Source of the DNA: Kitasatospora aureofaciens
Lineage (GTDB): Bacteria > Actinomycetota > Actinomycetes > Streptomycetales > Streptomycetaceae
Direction: 5' to 3'
DNA: 64,000 nt
Assembly (NCBI GenBank): GCA_000720845.1
Contig: JODU01000008.1
Span: forward strand, 1-64,000
How positions within the stretch are numbered: position 1 is the stretch's first letter; the number at the start of each line of letters is the position of its first letter. This document shows, one piece after another, positions 37,250 to 46,165 of this stretch. Position numbers and translations under genes: made by a program. Under the pieces are notes generated by a model that was not told the DNA's origin, ran no database searches, and saw only the letters and a list, made by a program, of their open reading frames with translations.

Positions 37250-37731
37250 GCCAGCCCCTCGCCAGGCGTTCCACGTCCGGCGAGGGGCCCGGGAACGCCC
37301 CGCCGGGAAGTGTGACGACGGCCCAGTAACGGGACCCGGCGGGAGTGCGCTCGGTGCGTGCCGTGCAGTGGGCGTCGACCAGGGCGAGACCCCAGCCGTC
37401 CTCGTCGCGGGCTTCGGCAGGCGCGGGCGGACGGCGCGGCGCCGCCGAGCACTTCGCGTACGTCGACGATGAGCTGGTCGCCCTCCACGTCGACGCCGAC
37501 CGCGAGCCGTCCGTCCGGTCCTCCGGCCGCGCGCCGCACGGCGCGGGCGAGCAACTCGCCGCAGACCACCGTGAGTGACCAGGAGGAGTCGTCGTCCAGG
37601 CAAAGGCCCCAGGAGAGCAGCGTCGCCCCGACACGGCGGCGGCCCTCGCGCACGGCCGAGGGCGCCGCGGGGAGCAGGAGGGACGCCGCTCGCGACGCCG
37701 CGGGACACGGATCGAAGACCGAGTTGGCCAA
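37250..37731 (-). pseudogene. Frameshifted ATP-binding (HATPase_c, anti-sigma-like) protein
   Basis: The first part reads ANSVFDPCPAASRAASLLLP, then LSWGLCLDDDSSWSLTVVCG, ELLARAVRRAAGGPDGRLAV and VDVEGDQLIVDVREVL. This is the shape of the small Streptomyces ATP-binding proteins related to SpoIIAB/RsbW. The continuation, EARDEDGWGLALVDAHCTAR and SRYWAVVTLPGGAF, lies in another frame of the same strand, so a frameshift near 37425-37440 breaks the gene. A TTG at 37731 with AGGAG upstream is a possible old start. Together with the LuxR remnant next to it this is a decayed regulatory locus. Confidence 0.5.
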
Positions 37732-37993
37732 GGCAGGCTCCTGGTGCGGTGAACGGCGGGAAGGGGGCACGCGCGGGGGCGGCGTGGGCCGGTGTCGGCA
37801 ACCCAGGGAGCGCGGCCACCACGCGTACATCCGGGCACGGGTGCTACGGATACGCGAGAAACAGGTTCCCGGAGGGCGTCGGTCCGGGCCCGTCTCGCCG
37901 ACGGTCACCCCCGGTCACTATGCTCACTCCATGCCTGGGGGGAAGCCTCCCCGCGGGGACGGTCATGGCTGAAGAGACGGGTGGCCCGCACAA
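37732..37993. other. Intergenic region between regulator remnant and HipA-like gene
   Basis: 262 bases without a supported gene. The right half, from about 37905, is relatively AT-rich (CACTATGCTCACTCC) and should contain the promoter of the HipA-like gene. No repeat or clear hairpin was found. Confidence 0.5.
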
Positions 37994-38749
37994 GTGTTGA
38001 GAGAGGTCCTCGCGACCCGCTACATCACGCCGCTGCGTGAGGGCGGCTCGCTGCCGGGACTCGTCGAGGCCGACGACCTCGGGACCTACGTCCTGAAGTT
38101 CACCGGCGCGGGCCAGGGCCGCAAGACGCTCGTCGCCGAGGTGGTCTGCGGCGAACTCGCCCGCCGGCTGGGCTTCCGGGTGCCGCGGCTGGTGACCGTC
38201 GACCTCGATCCGGTGCTCGGGCTCGGCGAACCCGACCAGCAGGTGCAGGAACTGCTCAAGTCCAGCGGCGGCACCAACCTCGGCATGGACTTCCTCTCCG
38301 GCGCGCTCGGCTTCGACCCGCTCGCCTTCGAGGTGAGCGCGCGGGAGGCCGGACGGATCGTCTGGTTCGACGCGCTGGTCAACAACGTCGACCGCTCCTG
38401 GCGCAACCCCAACCTGCTGCGCCTGCGCGGCGAGACGTGGCTCATCGACCACGGCGCCACCATGATCTGGCACCACAACTGGCCCGGCGCCGAGGCGTCC
38501 GCCGCCCGCCCCTACGACGCCTCCGACCACGCCCTGGCGCGCTTCGCCCCGGACGTCCGCTCGGCCGCCGCCGCGCTCGCGCCGCTGGTCACCGAGGAAC
38601 TCCTCGCCGAGGTCACCGCCGAGATCCCGGACGTGTGGCTGCGAGACGAACCCGGCTTCGCCACCCCCGACGACCTCCGCCGTGCCTACGCCGGGCCCCT
38701 GCTCGCGCGGGCCGCCACGATCCACGAACGCGTCCAGGGGGTGCGGTGA
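37994..38749 (+). CDS. HipA-like kinase-fold protein
   Basis: Protein of 251 residues resembling the kinase part of HipA, without the usual N-terminal HipA domain. A nucleotide-binding lysine is likely at Lys35 (TYVLKFTGAGQG). The catalytic loop is DALVNNVDRSWRNPN (Asp133, Asn138/140) and the metal-binding Asp152 is in WLIDHGATMIW. HipA kinases phosphorylate proteins or tRNA synthetases and can cause growth arrest. The GTG at 37994 lacks a strong ribosome site. Its stop overlaps the start of the DUF3037 gene (GTGA), so the two are a coupled pair with no separate HipB-type antitoxin gene. Confidence 0.78.
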   Translation: MLREVLATRYITPLREGGSLPGLVEADDLGTYVLKFTGAGQGRKTLVAEVVCGELARRLGFRVPRLVTVDLDPVLGLGEPDQQVQELLKSSGGTNLGMDFLSGALGFDPLAFEVSAREAGRIVWFDALVNNVDRSWRNPNLLRLRGETWLIDHGATMIWHHNWPGAEASAARPYDASDHALARFAPDVRSAAAALAPLVTEELLAEVTAEIPDVWLRDEPGFATPDDLRRAYAGPLLARAATIHERVQGVR

Positions 38750-39129
38750 GCGACCGCCACGTCTTCGAGTACGCGCTGCTGCGCGTCGTGCCGCGCGTGG
38801 AGCGCGGGGAGTGCGTCAACGCCGGCGTGCTCGTCTACTGCCGCGCCCGGTCCTACGTCGGCGCCCGCACCCACCTCGACGAGGGGCGGCTGCTGGCGCT
38901 GGACCCGCGGGTGGACCTGCCGGGGGTGCGCGCGGCGCTGCGCGCCGTGGAGGGGGTGTGCGCCGGAGGGGACGCGGCCGGCCAGGCGGCCGAGGACGAT
39001 CCCGGCCGCCGGTTCCGCTGGCTGATCGCGCCCCGGTCGACCATCGTCCAGCCGGGCCCCGTCCACACCGGCCTCACGGCCGATCCGGCGGCCGAGGCGG
39101 AACGGCTCCTCGGCCTGCTGGTGCGGTAG
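38746..39129 (+). CDS. DUF3037 family protein, partner of HipA-like kinase
   Basis: Protein of 127 residues beginning VSDRHVFEYALLRVVPRVER, then GECVNAGVLVYCRARSYVGA. This is the DUF3037 signature (EYAxLRxVPxxERGExxNxGV). Members occur in many bacteria next to a HipA-like gene, as here with a four-base overlap. The function is unknown. The fixed pairing suggests a regulator, antitoxin or substrate of the kinase. No DNA-binding motif is visible. Confidence 0.83.
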   Translation: MSDRHVFEYALLRVVPRVERGECVNAGVLVYCRARSYVGARTHLDEGRLLALDPRVDLPGVRAALRAVEGVCAGGDAAGQAAEDDPGRRFRWLIAPRSTIVQPGPVHTGLTADPAAEAERLLGLLVR

Positions 39130-39177
39130 GGGCGGGGCCCGCCCGGACGATCGGGCGCCTGCGGCCCGGGGCGTGCC

Positions 39178-39957
39178 TCAGGCGCGTCGGCGGCGCCTGA
39201 TCACGCAGCCCGCCGCGAGCGCGGCGCCGGTGACGAAGCTCAGGCCGATGCCGATGTCCCAGTCGCTGGGCCCGGTGCCCGAGGCGCCGCCCAGGCCGCC
39301 CTGCGTACCGAGGGTCGGCGTCACGGCGGGGGAGGTGACGGGCGCCGGTGTGGTCACGACCGGGGCGGGCGCCGTGGTGGCCGGACGCGGCACGGAGGTG
39401 GCGGAGATCGTCGGGAGCTGGTCCCGGTCGGCGTGTGCCGCGCCGCCCGCGCCGTCGTCCTCCCGGACCTCACGGATTCCGCCCTGGTCGAAGGGGCCCT
39501 GGCCGCCGAAGTCCGACTGCCCTGGCCGGCTCTGGTCGGTCCGGCCCTCGCCGGGCCGGCCCTGGCCGAGTCCGCCCCCACCGAGTCCGCCCCCACCGAG
39601 TCCGCCCGCGCCGGAGCCGTTCTCGTCCGGCCGGCCCTGGCCCGCTCCGCTTCCGTCGGCCAGACCCCCGTCGAGTCGCCCGCCGCCGACTCCGCCCCCG
39701 TCGAGTCGGCCGTCATCGGGCCGGCCCTCCTCCAGTGGGGCCCCGTCGGACGGGCCTTCGGACACTTCGTCGGGGCACGACGGGTCCGGGGCGCCCGGAT
39801 CCTCGTCGAGCCCGATCGGTACCGCTTCCTGATAGGTGAAGCTCCGGCACTCCGGCTCCAGGTTCGATTCGAGGTCCTGGGCGGGTGCGGGGTGGGCCAG
39901 CGGCACGATCGCGGCGATCGCGACGGCTATGCCTGCTGCACCGGTACGACGGCGCAT
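39178..39957 (-). CDS. Secreted or surface-anchored low-complexity protein
   Basis: Exported protein of 259 residues. A signal peptide (MRRRTGAAGIAVAIAAIVPL, cleaved near HPAPA-QD) is followed by an acidic region with two cysteines, then about 100 residues of Gly/Asp/Arg low complexity (GGLGGGGLGGGGLGQGRPG). A Thr/Pro-rich stalk and a C-terminal hydrophobic helix ending in RRRRRA complete it. The layout is that of a cell-surface stalk protein, but there is no LPxTG sortase motif. AAAGGAGG lies five bases before ATG 39957. The coding DNA contains a 15-base imperfect repeat around 39570-39612. Confidence 0.75.
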   Translation of the reverse strand: MRRRTGAAGIAVAIAAIVPLAHPAPAQDLESNLEPECRSFTYQEAVPIGLDEDPGAPDPSCPDEVSEGPSDGAPLEEGRPDDGRLDGGGVGGGRLDGGLADGSGAGQGRPDENGSGAGGLGGGGLGGGGLGQGRPGEGRTDQSRPGQSDFGGQGPFDQGGIREVREDDGAGGAAHADRDQLPTISATSVPRPATTAPAPVVTTPAPVTSPAVTPTLGTQGGLGGASGTGPSDWDIGIGLSFVTGAALAAGCVIRRRRRA

Positions 39958-40223
39958 GGACGCCTCCTTTCCGGCCACGAGTGGCTCGCGGTTCGACGCT
40001 AGGGGTCCGGCGGCCGGGCGGCCCGCAGCGCTGGGCCGATCGGGCGACCGGGGCGGAGCGGCACACCGGGAGGGCCAGGTAATGGATCACACCGTGCCGG
40101 TGTCCCGTTGACACCGGGTGCCAGGGCTTCTAGCGTCACGTCTGCGGAAGGTACTAAGCGGTCGCTCACCCGAGGGCGCACGCTCCGCACGGGCCGCATC
40201 ACCAGGACGAGGAGAAGCAGCGA

Positions 40224-40985
40224 ATGTCCACCACTGAGCAGCGGGTCGCCGTAGTCACCGGAGCCGCGCGCGGCATCGGTGCCGCCACCGCCGTACGACT
40301 GGCCGCCGAGGGCCGCGCCGTCGCCGTCATCGACCTCGACGAGGCCGCCTGCAAGGACACCGTGGAGAAGATCACGGCGGCCGGCGGCAAGGCGATCGCG
40401 GTCGGCTGCGACGTCTCCGACGAGACGCAGGTCGAGGCGGCCGTAGCGCGGATCGCCGAGGAGCTGGGCGCGCCGACCATCCTCGTCAACAACGCGGGCG
40501 TGCTGCGCGACAACCTGCTGTTCAAGATGAGCGTCTCCGACTGGGACACCGTCATGAACGTGCACCTGCGCGGCGCCTTCCTGATGTCGAAGGCCTGCCA
40601 GAAGCACATGGTGGACGCCAAGTTCGGGCGGATCGTCAACCTCTCCTCCTCCTCCGCCCTCGGCAACCGCGGCCAGGTCAACTACTCCGCCGCCAAGGCC
40701 GGTCTCCAGGGCTTCACCAAGACCCTCGCCAAGGAACTGGGCAAGTTCGGCGTCACCGCCAACGCCGTCGCCCCCGGCTTCATCGCCACCGAGATGACCA
40801 AGGCGACCGCCGACCGCGTCGGCATGGGCTTCGACGACTTCAAGGCCGCCGCCGCCACCCAGATCCCGGTCGCGCGCGTCGGCGAGCCCGACGACATCGC
40901 CAACGCCATCGCCTTCTTCACCGGCGAGGCCGCCGGCTTCGTCTCCGGCCAGGTGCTGTACGTGGCCGGCGGGCCGCTCGACTAG
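40224..40985 (+). CDS. fabG: 3-oxoacyl-ACP reductase FabG-type SDR
   Basis: NADPH-dependent short-chain dehydrogenase of 253 residues. The cofactor motif is TGAARGIG (12-19), NNAG lies at 89-92, and the catalytic residues are Ser143, Tyr154 and Lys158 (SSSSALGNRGQVNYSAAK). It ends with GQVLYVAGGPLD. It closely resembles FabG enzymes of fatty-acid or beta-oxidation pathways. ATG has GAGGAGAAG upstream. A second SDR follows after 44 bases on the same strand, so the two are likely co-transcribed. Which acyl substrate it uses is not certain. Confidence 0.88.
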   Translation: MSTTEQRVAVVTGAARGIGAATAVRLAAEGRAVAVIDLDEAACKDTVEKITAAGGKAIAVGCDVSDETQVEAAVARIAEELGAPTILVNNAGVLRDNLLFKMSVSDWDTVMNVHLRGAFLMSKACQKHMVDAKFGRIVNLSSSSALGNRGQVNYSAAKAGLQGFTKTLAKELGKFGVTANAVAPGFIATEMTKATADRVGMGFDDFKAAAATQIPVARVGEPDDIANAIAFFTGEAAGFVSGQVLYVAGGPLD

Positions 40986-41029
40986 GGCGCGCGGAGACCA
41001 GGGAACACCGGGATTAGGGACCACTGAAC

Positions 41030-41791
41030 ATGACTGAACTCCCCGCCCTCTCCGGCAAGGTCGCGCTCGTCACGGGCGCCAGCCGCGGCATCGGCTACGG
41101 CGTCGCCGAGGCGCTCGTCGCGCGCGGCGACCGGGTCTGCATCACCGGCCGCAACGAGGACGCGCTGAAGGAGGCCGTCGACCGGCTCGGCTCCGACCGG
41201 GTCATCGGCGTCGCCGGCAAGGCGCACGACGAGGCCCACCAGGCCGTCGCCGTCGAGCGCGTGATGGAGGCCTTCGGCCGCGTCGACTTCCTCGTCAACA
41301 ACGCCGGAACCAACCCGGTGTTCGGCCCGATCGCCGATCTCGACCTGAACGTGGCGCGCAAGGTCTTCGAGACCAACGTGATCTCGGCGCTCGGGTTCGC
41401 CCAGCGCACCTGGCACGCCTGGCAGAAGGACAACGGCGGTGCGATCGTCAACATCGCCTCCGTCGCGGGCCTGTCGCCCTCGCCCTTCATCGCCGCGTAC
41501 GGCGTCAGCAAGGCGGCGCTGATCAACCTCACCGCGCAGCTGGCGCACGAGTTCGCGCCGAAGGTGCGGGTCAACGCGATCGCCCCGGCGGTCGTGAAGA
41601 CCAAGTTCGCCGCCGCCCTGTACGAGGGCCGCGAGGAGGAGGCCGCCTCGGGCTACCCGCTGGGCCGGCTCGGCGTGCCCTCCGACATCGGGGGCGCCGC
41701 CGAGTTCCTCACCTCGGAGCAGTCCGCGTGGGTCACCGGTCAGACGCTCGTCGTCGACGGCGGCATCTTCCTCAACGCCGGCGTGGCCTGA
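41030..41791 (+). CDS. Short-chain dehydrogenase/reductase
   Basis: SDR of 253 residues with TGASRGIG (15-22), NNAG (90-93) and catalytic Ser144, Tyr157 and Lys161 (VAGLSPSPFIAAYGVSK). It ends VTGQTLVVDGGIFLNAGVA. It is the second gene of a two-SDR operon after the FabG-type gene and probably acts in the same pathway, perhaps lipid or alcohol oxidation. The exact substrate cannot be assigned. A strong terminator follows. Confidence 0.87.
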   Translation: MTELPALSGKVALVTGASRGIGYGVAEALVARGDRVCITGRNEDALKEAVDRLGSDRVIGVAGKAHDEAHQAVAVERVMEAFGRVDFLVNNAGTNPVFGPIADLDLNVARKVFETNVISALGFAQRTWHAWQKDNGGAIVNIASVAGLSPSPFIAAYGVSKAALINLTAQLAHEFAPKVRVNAIAPAVVKTKFAAALYEGREEEAASGYPLGRLGVPSDIGGAAEFLTSEQSAWVTGQTLVVDGGIFLNAGVA

Positions 41792-41824
41792 TCTCGCCCA
41801 CGAGGACCCCTCGAGATCGATCCC

Positions 41825-41862
41825 GGACACGGGCGCCGTCGACGAGAACGGCGCCCGTGTCC
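41825..41862 (+). terminator. Terminator of the two-SDR operon
   Basis: A perfect 15-base stem (GGACACGGGCGCCGT at 41825-41839 and its complement at 41848-41862) with an eight-base loop sits 33 bases after the stop codon of the second reductase. Confidence 0.9.
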
Positions 41863-42000
41863 GCGTATCGGAACCCGGTGCACGATGACAACGTAGTCAT
41901 CCTCAAATGATCAAAACCCCTGTTCAGAAGGGGGTTCAGGGCGCGGGGCGCTGCGGTATGGTCTGCCGACCCTTGGTACGGCGGATCGAGGAGCGTGCGC

Positions 42001-43587
42001 GTGTTCAACCGGAAGCGAGGCCTGCGGCGGGTCGCGGCCATCGTGTCCATATCGTCACTGGTCACCGGATGCGGCATCCTGTCGTCCGACGGTCCGCAGG
42101 ACGAGGGGCCGATCGTGGTGGGGACGACCAGCGCCCCCAGCACGCTCGATCCGGCCGCGTCCTGGGACGGCTCCTGGGAGCTGTTCCGGAACATCTACCA
42201 GACGCTGCTCAGTTACCCCAGCGGAGCCACCGCACCCCAGCCCGACGCCGCCGAGCAGTGCTCGTTCACCGACAGCACCAACCAGGTGTACCGCTGCGCA
42301 TTGCGCGAGGGCCTGACCTTCTCCAACGGCGACCGACTCGACGCCCGGGCCGTCAAGTACTCGATCGACCGGATCAAGGACATCAACGTCAACGGTGGTC
42401 CGGCCGGCCTGCTCGGCAGCCTCGAACGGGTCCAGGCGCCGAGCGAGCGCGAGGTGGTCTTCCACCTCAACAAGCCCGACGCCACCTTCCCGTTCGTGCT
42501 CGCCACGCCCGCCATGTCGATCGTCGACCCCGACGACTATCCCGCGGACGCCCTGCGCGAAGGCAACGGTGTGGTGGGCTCGGGACCGTACACCCTCCAG
42601 TCGTACGAGGACGGCGAACGGGCCGAACTGGTGCGCAACGACCGCTACGAGGGCTTCGCCGAGCGGCACAACGAGGCGGTGACCATCCGCTACTTCAAGG
42701 ACTCCGCCGGCATGGTGAAGGCGCTGCGCGACGGAGACATCCAGGTGACCTACCGCGGCCTCGCCGCCGACGACGTCATCAGGCTCCAGGGCAAGGAGGG
42801 CAAGGAGGAGAACCTCCAGCTGGTCGAGGGCAGCGGTACGGAGATCAGCTACCTCGTCTTCAACCCCGAGGACCCGTGGGCGGGACGCAGGGAAGTGCGC
42901 CAGGCCGTCGCCCAGGTGATCGACCGGACGGTGATCGCCCACAAGATCTACCAGGACACCGTCGACCCGCTGTACTCGATGGTCCCCAAGGGCCTCACCG
43001 GCCACACCACGGGCTTCTTCGACGACTACGGCGACCCCAGCGTCCCCAAGGCCCGCGAGATACTCGAGGACGCCGGCATCACGGAGCCGGTCCCGCTCAC
43101 CCTCTGGTACACCACCGACCGCTACGGCTCCGAGACGGCGCTGGAGTTCAAGGAGCTCAAGCGGCAGCTCGACGCCTCCGGCCTGTTCAAGGTCACCCTC
43201 AAGAGCCGGCCCTGGAAGACGTACGTCGCCGGATACCAGAAGGGCGAGTACCCGGCCTTCGGCCGGGGCTGGTCCCCGGACTTCCCGGACGCGGAGAACT
43301 TCATCGCCCCCTTCGTCGGCGAGCAGAACGCGCTCGGCACGCCCTACCACACGCCGAAGATCACCGGTGAGCTGCTGCCGCGCTCGCGCCGGGAGAGCGA
43401 CCGGGCCAACGTGGAGCGGGAGTTCGAGCAGGCGCAGCAGATCATGGTGGACGACGCGCGGCTGCTGCCGCTGTGGCAGGGCAAGCAGTACCTGGCCGTC
43501 AGTACCGACATCTCGGGCGCGGAGCAGGCCCTGGACCCGTCGACGATCATGATGATGTGGCAGTTCCAACGGAAGACGAGCTGGTAG
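42001..43587 (+). CDS. ABC transporter substrate-binding lipoprotein (peptide/nickel type)
   Basis: Lipoprotein of 528 residues of solute-binding family 5. The signal peptide ends in the lipobox VTGC (ISSLVTGCGILSSD). The domain begins PIVVGTTSAPSTLDPAASWD and has the family signature region YRCALREGLTFSNGDRLDAR. GTG 42001 fits the GAGGAG at 41989-41993; a GTG two codons earlier would sit too close to it. No permease or ATPase genes adjoin, so it is an orphan binding protein for oligopeptides or similar solutes. Confidence 0.88.
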   Translation: MFNRKRGLRRVAAIVSISSLVTGCGILSSDGPQDEGPIVVGTTSAPSTLDPAASWDGSWELFRNIYQTLLSYPSGATAPQPDAAEQCSFTDSTNQVYRCALREGLTFSNGDRLDARAVKYSIDRIKDINVNGGPAGLLGSLERVQAPSEREVVFHLNKPDATFPFVLATPAMSIVDPDDYPADALREGNGVVGSGPYTLQSYEDGERAELVRNDRYEGFAERHNEAVTIRYFKDSAGMVKALRDGDIQVTYRGLAADDVIRLQGKEGKEENLQLVEGSGTEISYLVFNPEDPWAGRREVRQAVAQVIDRTVIAHKIYQDTVDPLYSMVPKGLTGHTTGFFDDYGDPSVPKAREILEDAGITEPVPLTLWYTTDRYGSETALEFKELKRQLDASGLFKVTLKSRPWKTYVAGYQKGEYPAFGRGWSPDFPDAENFIAPFVGEQNALGTPYHTPKITGELLPRSRRESDRANVEREFEQAQQIMVDDARLLPLWQGKQYLAVSTDISGAEQALDPSTIMMMWQFQRKTSW

Positions 43588-43660
43588 GCGCCGCCGTTGT
43601 CAGTGGTCGGCGGTAGGTTCGTGAGCACTGGAAGCCACCGCACAGCGTAAGGAAGTTGAC

Positions 43661-44344
43661 GTGACCGACATCGCCATGCTGCCCGAGTCCTGGCGCGAGG
43701 TGCTGGGGGGCGAGCTGCAACAGTCCTACTTCAAGGAGCTGATGGAGTTCGTCGAGGAGGAGCGGGCGAACGGCCCCGTCTACCCGCCGCGCGAGGAGGT
43801 CTTCGCCGCGCTGGAGGCCACACCGTTCGACCGGGTGAAGGTGCTGGTCCTCGGCCAGGACCCGTATCACGGCGAGGGTCAGGGGCACGGGCTGTGCTTC
43901 TCGGTCCGGCCGGGAGTGAAGGTCCCGCCGTCGCTGCGCAACATCTACAAGGAGATGCACGCGGAGCTGGACACCCCGATCCCGGACAACGGCTATCTGA
44001 TGCCGTGGGCGAAGCAGGGCGTCCTGCTGCTCAACGCGGTGCTCACGGTCCGGGCCGGTGAGGCGAACTCGCACAAGTCGCGCGGCTGGGAGCTGTTCAC
44101 CGACGCGGTGATCCGCGCGGTGGCCGACCGGACCGACCCGGCGGTGTTCGTGCTGTGGGGCAACTACGCGCAGAAGAAGCTGCCGCTGATCGACGAGACG
44201 CGGCACGTCGTGGTCAAGGGGGCGCACCCCTCCCCGCTGTCCGCCAAGAAGTTCTTCGGCTCCCGCCCCTTCACGCAGATCAACGAGGCGGTCGCCGGGC
44301 AGGGCCACGAGCCGATCGACTGGACCATCCCGAACCTGGGCTGA
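43661..44344 (+). CDS. ung: Uracil-DNA glycosylase, family 1
   Basis: DNA repair enzyme of 227 residues that cuts uracil from DNA. The active-site loop is GQDPYHGEGQGHGLCFSV with Asp67, and the second catalytic motif is HPSPLS with His189. Length and motifs are those of a complete family 1 Ung. GTG 43661 is preceded by AAGGAAG. The gene stands alone between the binding protein and a TPR-like gene. Confidence 0.96.
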   Translation: MTDIAMLPESWREVLGGELQQSYFKELMEFVEEERANGPVYPPREEVFAALEATPFDRVKVLVLGQDPYHGEGQGHGLCFSVRPGVKVPPSLRNIYKEMHAELDTPIPDNGYLMPWAKQGVLLLNAVLTVRAGEANSHKSRGWELFTDAVIRAVADRTDPAVFVLWGNYAQKKLPLIDETRHVVVKGAHPSPLSAKKFFGSRPFTQINEAVAGQGHEPIDWTIPNLG

Positions 44345-44428
44345 GCCGGGCCCGGTGCCGCCTGTCGGGCAAAGCGGGCGCGTGCGGTTAGCGTCGTCGG
44401 GACAGCCGACGAGGGCACGGAGGACGCG

Positions 44429-44971
44429 GTGGCGAAGGGACAGGAGCAGGCGGCGCCGGACGCCGTGCTGACGCGGATCGGCCAGATCGCCATGCTGCAT
44501 CACGCGGGGGACCGCGAGGAGGCCCGGCACCGCTTCCTCGGCCTGTGGGCGGAGATCGGCGATCGCGGCGACGCCCTGCACCGCTGCACGCTGGCCCACT
44601 ACCTGGCCGACACCCAGGACGACCCCGAGGAGGAGCTGGCCTGGGACCTGCGGGCGCTGTCGGCCGCCGAGGAACTGACGGAGGACCTGCTCGCCGACCG
44701 GCACGAGGGCACCCCCGCCGCCCGGGCCCTCTACCCCTCGCTCCATCTGAACGTGGCCGCGGACTACGACCGGCTCGGACACCGCGAGGCCGCCCGGCTG
44801 CACCTGGGGCGCGCCCGCGCCGCGGCGGAGTCCCTCGCCCCAGGGCGCTACGGGGAGGGCGTACGCGCCTCGATCGACCGGCTGGAGCTGCGCCTGGACC
44901 GCGCCGCCCGGGGCACGGGCGGGCCCGACCTGCCCGAGGGGTGGGGCCGGCCACCGCGGCAGCGGCCCTGA
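44429..44971 (+). CDS. TPR-like hypothetical protein
   Basis: Soluble protein of 180 residues, almost entirely alpha-helical by composition. Repeated helical pairs (RIGQIAMLHHAGDREEARHR, LHRCTLAHYLADTQDDPEEE, LHLNVAADYDRLGHREAARL) suggest three or four TPR-like units. No catalytic motif is seen. The GTG at 44429 is the first start. It may be a protein-interaction adaptor; its partner is unknown. Confidence 0.8.
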   Translation: MAKGQEQAAPDAVLTRIGQIAMLHHAGDREEARHRFLGLWAEIGDRGDALHRCTLAHYLADTQDDPEEELAWDLRALSAAEELTEDLLADRHEGTPAARALYPSLHLNVAADYDRLGHREAARLHLGRARAAAESLAPGRYGEGVRASIDRLELRLDRAARGTGGPDLPEGWGRPPRQRP

Positions 44972-45000
44972 GGCCCGCCCCCGTGCGGTGCGGTCCTGGC

Positions 45001-45498
45001 TCAGCGGCCGTACGCCTGCTCGCAGATGCGGGCCTCGGGGCTGCCCGGCCGCCAGCCGCCGTACTGCTTGCCGAGGGAGCACACGTCCGCCTTCCCGCCG
45101 GTGCCGCCGCCGGACCCGCCGGGCAGCTCCGGCGCCCGGGGCCGGGAGGTCGCGGGCGGCCGGGTGTGCTCCGGTGCCGCCGGGCGGGCGGGCCGCCGTT
45201 CGGGAGCGCGGGCGGCCGGGGGACGGTGCGGCGCGGACGGCGCGGCCGGGGGCTTCGTACGGCGCGGTTGTCCGCCGGCGCGCTCCGGGGCCGGGGAGGG
45301 ACCGATCATCTCCAACGCCTCCCGGGCCGGGGCCTGTACCACCCGGGGCTCGGGCGGGCCGTCCGGGCGCGGCGCGGACGAGTGGGCCCCGGGCACCGAC
45401 GGGTCGGCCGGGGCCGGACCCCGGACCGTCGTACAGCCGGTCAGGGCCGAGACAGCCACGGTCACCAGAAGCGTTGCGGTGGTCGTCGTTCGATGCAC
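45001..45498 (-). CDS. Pro/Ala-rich hypothetical lipoprotein
   Basis: Exported protein of about 165 residues. A signal peptide with lipobox LTGC (TLLVTVAVSALTGCTTV) is followed by a long Pro/Ala/Arg-rich linker and a short C-terminal motif DVCSLGKQYGGWRPGSPEAR, ICEQAYGR, with two cysteines. The start is uncertain: GTG 45498 gives a short signal, and the frame stays open to 45561. The C-terminal Cys motif recurs in other Streptomyces lipoproteins that I recall, but its function is not known. Confidence 0.72.
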   Translation of the reverse strand: MHRTTTTATLLVTVAVSALTGCTTVRGPAPADPSVPGAHSSAPRPDGPPEPRVVQAPAREALEMIGPSPAPERAGGQPRRTKPPAAPSAPHRPPAARAPERRPARPAAPEHTRPPATSRPRAPELPGGSGGGTGGKADVCSLGKQYGGWRPGSPEARICEQAYGR

Positions 45499-45610
45499 CC
45501 GCGCCACTCTGCTGGTTCGGGCCCGCCGACCGGCGCCGGACGAGCGGAGGTTGCCCCGCACGGGTGATCTCCGGCCCCGTACGGAGTCCCGTGGGCGAGC
45601 GGAGGTGACG

Positions 45611-46123
45611 TCAGTCGCCGGTGGCTCCGTCCAGGCGCTCGCGGATCAGGTCCGCGTGCCCGTTGTGACGCGCGTACTCCTCGATCATGTGGGTGTGGAT
45701 CCAGCGCAGGGAGAAGCGCTCGCCGGTGCGCCGGTGCTTGCCCCGGCTCAACGCGTCCAGGGAGACGCCGGCCGCGTTGCGCCGGGCCGTCTCGATCTCG
45801 GCCTGCCAGGTGGCGTGGGCCTCAGCGAAGGTGTCCGACCCGGTGAGCCGGAACTCTCCGTCCGGGTCCTCGTCGGAGTAGTAGATCGGGCCCGCGTCCT
45901 CGGCCACCAGCACCCTGCGGTACCAGCTGCGCTCCACCTCCGCCATGTGCCGGACGAGTCCCATCAGGGACAGCGTCGACGGTGCCACGGCGGCCGTCCT
46001 CAACTGCTCGTCGGTCAGCCCCTCGCACTTCCAGGCGAGGGTCTGCCGGTGGTACTCGAGCCAGCCTTCCAGCATGGTGCGTTCGTCGGCGTCGGTGGCG
46101 GGTTCCTGGCGTTCGGTCGTCAT
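45611..46123 (-). CDS. DinB/DUF664 family protein
   Basis: Four-helix-bundle protein of 170 residues of the DinB superfamily, DUF664 branch (LEGWLEYHRQTLAWKCEGLT, STLSLMGLVRHMAEVERSWY, RWIHTHMIEEYARHNGHADL). His69-type and HxxxH-type histidines in the last two segments would bind a metal. Members of this fold include mycothiol- or bacillithiol-dependent thiol transferases, so a mycothiol-linked detoxification role is plausible. ATG 46123 starts MTTERQEP; the ribosome site is weak. Confidence 0.85.
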   Translation of the reverse strand: MTTERQEPATDADERTMLEGWLEYHRQTLAWKCEGLTDEQLRTAAVAPSTLSLMGLVRHMAEVERSWYRRVLVAEDAGPIYYSDEDPDGEFRLTGSDTFAEAHATWQAEIETARRNAAGVSLDALSRGKHRRTGERFSLRWIHTHMIEEYARHNGHADLIRERLDGATGD

Positions 46124-46165
46124 CCCGGCATCGTCGCCCAGAACGGCCGGTCCCACCAGGAGTTT

